DNA from: Solirubrobacterales bacterium
GTDB taxonomy: Bacteria; Actinomycetota; Thermoleophilia; Solirubrobacterales; Solirubrobacteraceae
DNA length: 12,304 nucleotides
Reading direction: 5' to 3'
Assembly (NCBI GenBank): GCA_003244035.1
Contig: QHBV01000126.1
Span: 1-12,304 of the forward strand
A program made the position numbers and the translations under genes. How positions within the stretch are numbered: position 1 is the stretch's first letter; the number at the start of each line of letters is the position of its first letter. Positions 6,990-12,304 of the stretch are shown piece after piece. Below the pieces are notes generated by a model. It saw only the letters and a list, made by a program, of their open reading frames with translations. It was not told the DNA's origin and made no database searches.

Positions 6990-7725
6990 GCTGAAGCTCG
7001 CGCTGACGCGGAGTCCGCGCCTGTTTGAGCTTGCGCGGCGCCCCTATGCCACGGCTCGCTTTCTGCTGCGACGTCCCCATGACCCCGACTACGCGGTGTT
7101 CGGGATGTTTCCCGACCGCGACGGTCTGTTTCTGGACGTCGGTGCCTACACGGGCATCTCGGCGCTCTCGTTCAGGGTCTATCGGCACCAGAACTCGATC
7201 CTGTCGATCGAGCCCAACCCGCTGCTCGCGAAGCACCTCGCCTATGTGGGACGCCTGATCGATAACTTCGACTATCGAATCTGCGCAGCGGGCGACGCAG
7301 CCACGACACGCGCGCTGCAGGTCCCGATGTATAGAGGTGTCGCGCTGAGCGCCTACGCCGCCCTGGGCTCACCTCAGACGGTCGAGCGAAATGACGCACT
7401 GCGGGCGCGGCTGGGAGCCCGGATGGCCAAGCCCGACTTCGAGATCGTCTCCCTTCAGGTGCCCGTGCGCCCGCTCGACGAGCTCGAGCTGCAACCCGAT
7501 TTCGTGAAGGTCGACACCGAGGGCCACGAATACCGCTCGCTGCTGGGCCTGCGCAAGACCCTCGCCGCCTCGCACCCTGTGCTGCTCATCGAGCGTCCCG
7601 ATGCGCGCGCACGCGCGTTGCTGAAGATGCTCGGGTACGAGGCGTTCACATATGAGCGGCGCTTGCGGGAGCTGCGCGCCGAGGCGACGCCCGCCACCAA
7701 CACGGTCTTTGTTCACCCCGGCTAG
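6970..7725 (+). CDS. FkbM-family SAM-dependent methyltransferase
   Basis: 251-residue protein with the FkbM methyltransferase signature. FLDVGAYTG at 54-62 binds SAM, SIEPNP at 79-84 ends strand 2, and a VPVRPLDELELQPDFVKVDTEGHE segment spans about 164-187. It is followed by HPVLLIE at 202-208 and a C-terminal MLGYEAF strand. Family members O-methylate hydroxyls in macrolides and on sugars of surface glycans, so sugar O-methylation fits here (family knowledge plus inference). The GTG start at 6970 lies inside the preceding methyltransferase gene, a 20-bp overlap that supports translational coupling. Its TAG stop sits within CTAG, which also supplies the stop of the convergent glycosyltransferase gene. 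There is no intergenic space for a terminator. Confidence 0.88.
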   Translation: MLISTDELKLALTRSPRLFELARRPYATARFLLRRPHDPDYAVFGMFPDRDGLFLDVGAYTGISALSFRVYRHQNSILSIEPNPLLAKHLAYVGRLIDNFDYRICAAGDAATTRALQVPMYRGVALSAYAALGSPQTVERNDALRARLGARMAKPDFEIVSLQVPVRPLDELELQPDFVKVDTEGHEYRSLLGLRKTLAASHPVLLIERPDARARALLKMLGYEAFTYERRLRELRAEATPATNTVFVHPG

Positions 7726-8897
7726 CGCCCGATCAGCGACGCGACGAGCTCCAGGTACCGCTGCCGCACCCGCGGCCAGCGCAGCGGCTCGATGACGGCG
7801 GCAGCACGGTCGACGAGTCGCTCTGCGAGTTGTGGTTCGTTGTGGAGCTCACGAATCGCGCGGGCGAGGTCCACATCGTCGTCGGAGTCGAAGTAGGCGA
7901 AGCACTCCTCGGGGAAGTACGCCAGCACCGAACGCGTGCGCGAGCAGATGACGGGAAGGCGCATGGCGATGAAGTCGTACATCTTCTCGCAGTGGACGAG
8001 GTCGCGGAACGGGTCACGCTTGGTGGCGACCAGGCCGGCATCGGCCGCGGCAATGGCGGCGACGAGCTCGTCGAGCGGCACGAACCCGTCGCTGAAGTCG
8101 ACGTGGTTTACGAGCTCCAGGTCGGCGACGAGCGCCACGAGCCGTTCGCGGTCGGAGCCCTCTCCGTAGATCCTCAGCCGCAGCCCGGGGATCTCGTCGC
8201 GCAGGCCGGCAACAGCTCGGATCGCGGTGTCAAGGCCGTAGCGCTCCTCGATCGTCCCGTGGCTGATCAAGGTAAATCGCCCGGGCTCACGGGTTTGCCT
8301 TCGATAGCGACTCGGGTCAAACGCCGTCTCGTCGGCGCTGTTGAGGACTACCCCGATCTTGGCCGGCGGCGCGCCGCGCGAGAGAAACGCCTCGCGCATC
8401 TGCTCGGTGCAGGTGAACGCGGCGTCCGCTAGCTGCACTGCCACGCGCTCGATCAGCGCCATCACACGCACGCCGGGATGCTTGACACCGGTGCCAAACC
8501 GAGTCGCGAAGAACTCCGGCATGCACTCCTCGAGGTCGACCAGCACTGGTGTCCCGCGCAGCTTTGCGACGGCAGCGCTCAACACCAGCCAGTCTGGCGA
8601 CGTGTTAACCTGCACGAGGTCGTAGGGGCGCCGTAGCGACCGTCCGGTGACCACCAACGCCGCGAGCAGTGCAAACGCCACGTACTCGTAGAGCTGCTGG
8701 CCCAGACCGCCACGGCGGCGGCGGACCGGCAGACGAAGGATGGTCACGTTTCGATCGCGCTCGCGTCGCGCCTCGCCTGCTCGGCGCATGCAGATCACAT
8801 CGACCCGATGACCGGCTCCGGCAAGCGCAAGCACCTCGCGGCGCACCCGACCGTCGAGCGGAAAGTAGAACTCGCGCACCACGCATATCCTCGCCAC
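7722..8897 (-). CDS. Glycosyltransferase family 4-like (GT-B fold)
   Basis: 391-residue GT-B glycosyltransferase, cytoplasmic and probably membrane-associated. The N-terminal acceptor domain starts RICVVREFYFPLDGRVRRE (residues 3-21) and contains VNTSPDWLVL at 97-106 and a DLEECMPEFF strand-turn at 121-130. The C-terminal donor domain has ISHGTIEERYGLDTAIRA at 211-228, LRIYGEGSDRERL at 241-253, and CEKMYDFIAMRLPV at 303-316, matching the GT4 E-x7-E region that binds the nucleotide-sugar. It likely adds one sugar to a lipid-linked glycan; donor and linkage cannot be predicted. This is the only clear glycosyltransferase in the window, so others must lie outside. The start is GTG at 8897 inside an inverted repeat (8889-8907). 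It stands alone on its strand, convergent with the FkbM gene and divergent from the methyltransferase at 8990. Confidence 0.88.
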   Translation of the reverse strand: MARICVVREFYFPLDGRVRREVLALAGAGHRVDVICMRRAGEARRERDRNVTILRLPVRRRRGGLGQQLYEYVAFALLAALVVTGRSLRRPYDLVQVNTSPDWLVLSAAVAKLRGTPVLVDLEECMPEFFATRFGTGVKHPGVRVMALIERVAVQLADAAFTCTEQMREAFLSRGAPPAKIGVVLNSADETAFDPSRYRRQTREPGRFTLISHGTIEERYGLDTAIRAVAGLRDEIPGLRLRIYGEGSDRERLVALVADLELVNHVDFSDGFVPLDELVAAIAAADAGLVATKRDPFRDLVHCEKMYDFIAMRLPVICSRTRSVLAYFPEECFAYFDSDDDVDLARAIRELHNEPQLAERLVDRAAAVIEPLRWPRVRQRYLELVASLIGR

Positions 8898-8907
8898 GTG
8901 GGCGAGG
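8889..8907. promoter_or_regulatory. Inverted repeat over the glycosyltransferase start codon
   Basis: CCTCGCC (8889-8895) and GGCGAGG (8901-8907) are perfect 7-bp arms around a 5-bp centre. The GTG start of the glycosyltransferase (8897-8895, minus strand) lies at the loop/arm junction. In mRNA it could form a stable hairpin hiding the start; in DNA it could be an operator. Both are inference. Confidence 0.35.
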
Positions 8908-8939
8908 TTAGCTGTGCTGGCGAGTACGGTTGCCGCTTC

Positions 8940-8953
8940 GCCGCTCGAGCGGC
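8940..8953. promoter_or_regulatory. 14-bp perfect palindrome in divergent promoter region
   Basis: GCCGCTCGAGCGGC is a perfect palindrome in the 92-bp gap between the divergent glycosyltransferase (8897) and methyltransferase (8990). An overlapping pair TGCCGC (8931-8936) and GCGGCA (8949-8954) adds further dyad symmetry. Position and symmetry fit a dimeric repressor site, though no regulator gene is in the window. If the methyltransferase instead began at TTG 8930, the site would be coding. Confidence 0.3.
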
Positions 8954-8989
8954 ACCGCAGCTGTGGCTACCATCCCGGCGCAGATCGAG

Positions 8990-9733
8990 ATGACTGCGCA
9001 GCTCGCGAACAAGCAGCACTGGCAGAGCCTCGGACGCTCGTACAGCGCTGCCTGGGAGCCGCCGGCAAAGCGTGCGCTCAGCCGACGAGAGCTGGGGTTC
9101 ATCGCCACTCAGCTTCGCCGAACCCCGGCCAGGTTCGCGCTCGATGTTGGAGTCGGAAACGGCCGGATCCTCGCTGGGCTGCTTTCGGTGACGCAGTCCA
9201 CGCGGTTCTACGGGATCGACCTCGCCGAGGAGATGGTCAGCGTGTGCCGCGAGCGCTTGCGTGACCAGTCGCGGATCGAACAGCTGCTTGTGGCCGACAT
9301 CGACCAGTTGCAGTTGCCGATCGAATGCGATTTCGACTTCATCTCCGCCATCCGGGTGCTTACGTACAACGAGCGGTGGCGGGAGATCGTCGGATACCTC
9401 GTCGGCCGCCTGCGTCCCGGTGGCGTGCTCGTGTTCAGCATGCCCAACCGGAACTCGCTCAACCGGATCTCGCGCCCATACGCGATTCCGTGGCACAGTG
9501 CCTCGCGCGCGCAGCTGCAAGCACTGTTGACCCAAGTGGGGGCCCAAATCATCGATAGCGCTGGGTTCGTGCGGCTGCCGCACCGCCTTTATGACGAGAC
9601 GCGGAAGTCGTCGCTCGCGCGCCTGGTCACCGGTGCCGACGCAATACTCGAGCGGCTCCTGCCCAAGGAGCTGCTCGCGCGCGAGCTGTTCATCGCGGCG
9701 ACGCCCTCGACGCCGCCATCCTCGCCCACGTGA
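8990..9733 (+). CDS. Class I SAM-dependent methyltransferase (UbiE/Methyltransf_11-like)
   Basis: About 247 residues. It begins in the common style of stand-alone methyltransferases with a WQSLGRSYSAAWE segment at 11-23. Then come ALDVGVGNGRIL at 50-61 (motif I), YGIDLAEEMV at 74-83 (acidic Asp77), VADID at 101-105 and LRPGGVLVFSMPN at 141-153 (motif post-III). The acceptor is unknown; a sugar or lipid intermediate of the same pathway is plausible. ATG at 8990 was chosen because it directly precedes the recognisable fold. GTG at 8963 and TTG at 8930 are in frame but would add a Ser/Ala-rich tail crossing a palindrome. It belongs to a different subgroup from the paralogous pair at 2239 and 6288. 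It heads a rightward operon, with a 40-bp gap to the kinase-like gene. Confidence 0.85.
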   Translation: MTAQLANKQHWQSLGRSYSAAWEPPAKRALSRRELGFIATQLRRTPARFALDVGVGNGRILAGLLSVTQSTRFYGIDLAEEMVSVCRERLRDQSRIEQLLVADIDQLQLPIECDFDFISAIRVLTYNERWREIVGYLVGRLRPGGVLVFSMPNRNSLNRISRPYAIPWHSASRAQLQALLTQVGAQIIDSAGFVRLPHRLYDETRKSSLARLVTGADAILERLLPKELLARELFIAATPSTPPSSPT

Positions 9734-9773
9734 GACGGGGCTACGGATCGGTTCACGGGCTCGACCTACCGAG

Positions 9774-10574
9774 ATGAAGCGGGCTCATGTGCTCCAGGCT
9801 CGATCCGACTGCATTGTCGCGATCGAACGCGGTGGCGATGTCGTCACCAAGACATTCCGCGGCGACGATGAGGACCTGCAGTGGAGCTTGGCCTGTCAGG
9901 AGCACTATCGCTTGCGCGCGTTCGCGCTCGCGCTGCGCACGTTGGATGGCGCCACTTGTCCAGACGCACTTGACCTCGTTCGGGAGCCGATCCCGCAGTT
10001 GCGCATGGCCCGTGCGGTCGGGCTTCCGCTGCCCAAGCTCCTCGGCGCTTGCCGGCTCGACCCCAAGCTTCGACAACGTCTCGCCGGCACAGCGGCTCAG
10101 GCACTCGAGGTCTATGTCAAGCGACTCGGTGAGCCCTACTACGACTTCCACTTCGACAACATGCTCTATGACGAAGCCTCCCGGACGCTGACCTTCGTCG
10201 ACCTGGGGGTACCCCCCCACTATCGGATGCCCGTCAACCGATCGGCGATCGGAGTCAGCCTCGGCAACCTGATCGGCTCGACGATCTTTCACAGTGCTCG
10301 GCCACGTGAGTTCTTTCGCCATCGCCAGCAGCGCCAGGCCGTCGAGCTGTGCGCTGCCGTGGTCTCCCGCGTCCTACAGTCGCATCCGCAGGTGAGCGCC
10401 GAGCTGCCCGCGTGTGCGCGAGCAGCGTACGAGCGGCCGGCGCGGTTAGGCTGGCACCGGCACCTGTGGTACGCGACCATCGGCCGGCTCGTTGCCCGCC
10501 GCATCGTCGTCGGTCAGCAAGCGTTCTCGGTGCGGGCGTGGCGGTTCGCACGTCGCCAGGAGGAGTGCTCGTAG
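9774..10574 (+). CDS. Protein-kinase-like-fold protein (putative small-molecule or glycan kinase)
   Basis: 266-residue protein with the catalytic marks of the kinase-like superfamily (APH, RIO, WaaP/Kdo kinases). VVTKTFRG at 23-30 supplies a candidate ATP-binding Lys26, and Glu43 in the following helix could pair with it. YYDFHFDNMLYD at 122-133 fits the catalytic loop D-x-H-x-x-N (Asp124, Asn129), and FVDLG at 141-145 replaces DFG (Asp143). The N-lobe is short, with no obvious Gly-rich loop, as in RIO and WaaP relatives. The ATG at 9774 was chosen because upstream codons in this frame are Arg/Ser-rich out-of-frame sequence of the preceding gene. The 3' end overlaps the flippase gene by 10 bp. 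It could phosphorylate a sugar of the glycan or a lipid carrier (inference). I do not recognise a named family; a pseudokinase is not excluded. Confidence 0.72.
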   Translation: MKRAHVLQARSDCIVAIERGGDVVTKTFRGDDEDLQWSLACQEHYRLRAFALALRTLDGATCPDALDLVREPIPQLRMARAVGLPLPKLLGACRLDPKLRQRLAGTAAQALEVYVKRLGEPYYDFHFDNMLYDEASRTLTFVDLGVPPHYRMPVNRSAIGVSLGNLIGSTIFHSARPREFFRHRQQRQAVELCAAVVSRVLQSHPQVSAELPACARAAYERPARLGWHRHLWYATIGRLVARRIVVGQQAFSVRAWRFARRQEECS

Positions 10575-12238
10575 GTCGCTCGGATCTGCGGAGCCGCCCG
10601 GAGATCGAGATCGTATCGGAGACCGCAACCGAGCAGACCTCGCGGCTGGCCCGAGACTCGTTCTCGGTCGCCCAGTGGACGTTGTTCAGTCGTGTCAGCG
10701 GGTTCGTTCGCGCCGCCATGGTCGCCGCGATCCTGGGTCCGAGCTACCTCGGCAACACGTTTCAGGCGACGAACACGATTCCCAACCTGGTGTTCGAGTT
10801 CCTGACCGGATCGCTGCTCGGAACCCTCCTGGTTCCGGCCCTGGTGCGGCACGTCGATGCCCACGACGCGCGGGCCACCAAGCGGGTGGCTGACAACTTC
10901 CTCGGCCTCGTGCTGGGCGGCTTCGGCGTCATGACGATTGCCGGCATCGCGTCCGGACCGCTCATCGTGAAGCTGCTCTCGCTGCCGGTAGGTAGTGCGA
11001 CGGTTGCCCACAGCCAGCAGCACGCCGGCCTGATCCTGATCACCCTGCTGATGCCGCAGGTGCTGCTGTACGCGATCGCGGGCGTCGGCGGCGCCGTGAT
11101 GAACGCGCATGGGCGCTTCGCGCTGGCCGCCGCAGCACCGGCATTCGAGAACGCCGGGGTGACCGCCACGATGCTCGCCACCGCTGTGATCTTCGGCACC
11201 GGATCGAGCGTCGGCTCGGTCAGCACTGCGGAGCTGGTGCTGCTCGGCGCCGGGTCGACCGCCGCCGTGGCGGTGCACGCCGCAGCGCAGTGGTGGGGCG
11301 CGCACCGGGTCGGCGTCACGCTCGTGCCACGACTGGGATGGCGGGACGCGGAGGTGCGCGCGCTGACGCGGCGGATCGTGCCGTCGCTTGGCTATGCCGG
11401 CCTGAACGCGTTTCGCCAGCTCGCCGTGATGGTGATCGCAAACGCGGTGCCGGGTGGCGTGGTTGCGTTCTACTTGGCGCAGAACTTCTTCTACCTGCCG
11501 GTGCAGGTGGGCGCGCGTCCGATTGCGCTCGCGCTCCTGCCACGGCTGGCCCGCCTGTTCCAGGCGCAGCGGTTGCAGCAGTTCCGCGCCGAGCTGACTC
11601 GCGGCACTGCCGGCATCTGCTTCCTCGCGATCCCGGCGGCGATCGTCTACCTGGTGCTGGCGCGGCCACTGGCCGAGGCAGTCTCGTTTGGCCAGTTCGC
11701 GGGTCCGGATGGCGCGCCGGTGCTCGCGCTGGCGCTCGCCGGGCTCGCTCCCGGAGTGCTCGGCGAGGCCGGCTTCGTCTTTGCCACCTACGTCTCGTAC
11801 GCCCAGAACGACGGGCACTCGCCGCTCGTGGCTATGGTGTGGCGCACCGTCATCTCGGTCGCGGGGATGGTCGCGGCACCGCTCCTGTTGAGTGGACGGG
11901 TGGTGGTCCTGGCGCTTGCGGCGGCCATCTCCGTCGGCGATCTGGTCAGCGCTGGGCAGCTGGGCCGGCGGGTGCAGCGGCGGATCCCGGCGGCTCATGG
12001 GCGGCTCGTTCCGGCGCTGGCGCGCGCGTTCGGGGCCTCGGTGCTGATGGTCGTTCCGGCCTACCTCATCGCCATCGGTCTCTCGGCGCTGATTCCCGGC
12101 AGCCTCAGGCACATCATCGGCATGCTCGCGGGGAGCATTATCGGGCTGACAATCTACGTGGCCGTGCAGCGAGCTTGGCGCTCGCCGGAGCTTGACTTCC
12201 TGATCAAGGGCCTGCCGCGCGCGAGCCGCCGCCGCTGA
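10565..12238 (+). CDS. MurJ/MviN-family lipid-linked oligosaccharide flippase
   Basis: About 557 residues, polytopic, MOP-superfamily exporter. The N-terminal SFSVAQWTLFSRVSGFVR at 32-49 and NTFQATNTIPNLVFEFLTGSLL at 64-85 are the classical MurJ/MviN helices 1-2, followed by many hydrophobic segments and a basic C-terminus. MurJ proteins flip lipid II across the membrane, and homologues can serve other undecaprenyl-linked glycans. Relative to E. coli MurJ, Arg18 and Arg24 are kept (Arg43, Arg49), but Asp39, Arg52 and Arg270 correspond to Asn64, Phe77 and Asn in AQNFFYLP. The start is uncertain: GTG 10565 lies only one base after AGGAGG (10558-10563), an unusually short spacing, and GTG 10538 is the next in frame. 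It overlaps the kinase-like gene by 10 bp, so the two are likely coupled. It may be the genome's lipid II flippase or a dedicated Wzx-like flippase for this locus. Confidence 0.88.
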   Translation: MLVGRSDLRSRPEIEIVSETATEQTSRLARDSFSVAQWTLFSRVSGFVRAAMVAAILGPSYLGNTFQATNTIPNLVFEFLTGSLLGTLLVPALVRHVDAHDARATKRVADNFLGLVLGGFGVMTIAGIASGPLIVKLLSLPVGSATVAHSQQHAGLILITLLMPQVLLYAIAGVGGAVMNAHGRFALAAAAPAFENAGVTATMLATAVIFGTGSSVGSVSTAELVLLGAGSTAAVAVHAAAQWWGAHRVGVTLVPRLGWRDAEVRALTRRIVPSLGYAGLNAFRQLAVMVIANAVPGGVVAFYLAQNFFYLPVQVGARPIALALLPRLARLFQAQRLQQFRAELTRGTAGICFLAIPAAIVYLVLARPLAEAVSFGQFAGPDGAPVLALALAGLAPGVLGEAGFVFATYVSYAQNDGHSPLVAMVWRTVISVAGMVAAPLLLSGRVVVLALAAAISVGDLVSAGQLGRRVQRRIPAAHGRLVPALARAFGASVLMVVPAYLIAIGLSALIPGSLRHIIGMLAGSIIGLTIYVAVQRAWRSPELDFLIKGLPRASRRR

Positions 12239-12304
12239 GGCCACAAGCGCATAGCCTTCCGCCCTTGCGCCTCGGGCCGGATCAGTGCGCGATCAGCAGC
12301 GGGG

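Noticed and set aside
9591..9773. Upstream extension of the kinase-like protein
   Set aside because: The added 61 residues are Arg/Ser/Pro-rich and out of frame with the well-supported methyltransferase ending at 9733. The ATG at 9774 is the sensible start.
10349..10564. Upstream extension of the flippase into the kinase-like gene
   Set aside because: The extra 72 residues are Arg/Ala-rich, lack any hydrophobic helix and overlap conserved-looking kinase-like coding sequence.
11302..12195. Other long plus-strand frame within the flippase gene
   Set aside because: Gly/Arg/Ala-rich shadow frame with no motif; the membrane-protein frame explains the sequence.
10514..12244. 576-codon minus-strand open frame antisense to the flippase
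   Set aside because: Composition is rich in Arg, His, Gln and Asp with no hydrophobic core, the mirror image of a membrane-protein gene. The plus strand encodes a clear MurJ-family protein.
12282..12304. Possible 3' end of another minus-strand gene entering at the right edge (reads ...PLLIAH-stop)
   Set aside because: Only seven codons are visible, which is too little to support a gene call. The rest of 12239-12304 shows no terminator hairpin with a T-run.

Overview
The window is a GC-rich, tightly packed bacterial segment. It has the look of a surface-glycan (exopolysaccharide or cell-wall polysaccharide) biosynthesis locus from an actinobacterial-type genome. The host call is an inference. 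It rests on very high GC at third codon positions, frequent GTG starts, sparse Shine-Dalgarno sequences, and a MurJ-like protein whose second-helix region resembles actinobacterial homologues as I remember them. There are no rRNA or tRNA genes, insertion sequences, CRISPR arrays or phage genes that I can see. I found no convincing intrinsic terminator; the convergent genes overlap at their stop codons.

Layout, left to right. (1) 3-809 (+): the 3' part of a secreted lytic-transglycosylase-like protein, probably cut by the window edge. (2) 794-6165 (-): a five-gene operon transcribed leftwards from the 6.2 kb divergent region. Its order is FemAB-like acyltransferase, NodB-type polysaccharide deacetylase, second FemAB-like protein, class I methyltransferase, and Wzy/O-antigen-ligase-like membrane polymerase. 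Genes overlap by 3-8 bp or are separated by 3 bp. (3) 6288-7725 (+): a second methyltransferase, clearly paralogous to the one in the left operon, then an FkbM-family methyltransferase overlapping it by 20 bp. A possible 16-codon leader with a strong ribosome-binding site sits just upstream. (4) 7722-8897 (-): a GT4-type glycosyltransferase, convergent with the FkbM gene and sharing a palindromic CTAG stop. (5) 8990-12238 (+): a Bin3/UbiE-like methyltransferase, a small protein with kinase-fold catalytic motifs, and a MurJ/MviN-family flippase.

How the parts may fit together (inference): the GT4 enzyme extends a lipid-linked oligosaccharide, the MurJ-like protein could flip it, and the Wzy-like protein could polymerise or transfer it. 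The deacetylase, two FemAB-like transferases, four methyltransferases and the kinase-like protein would decorate it. The deacetylase could expose an amine that a FemAB-like enzyme then acylates or aminoacylates. No priming glycosyltransferase, chain-length regulator, exosortase or export porin lies in the window, so the locus probably continues outside it.

Most notable points: the FemAB-deacetylase-FemAB core flanked by paralogous methyltransferases on opposite strands; the kinase-like protein coupled to a flippase; the flippase's missing charged residues relative to E. coli MurJ; the proline-rich mini-ORF; and two inverted repeats in the 8.9 kb divergent promoter region.
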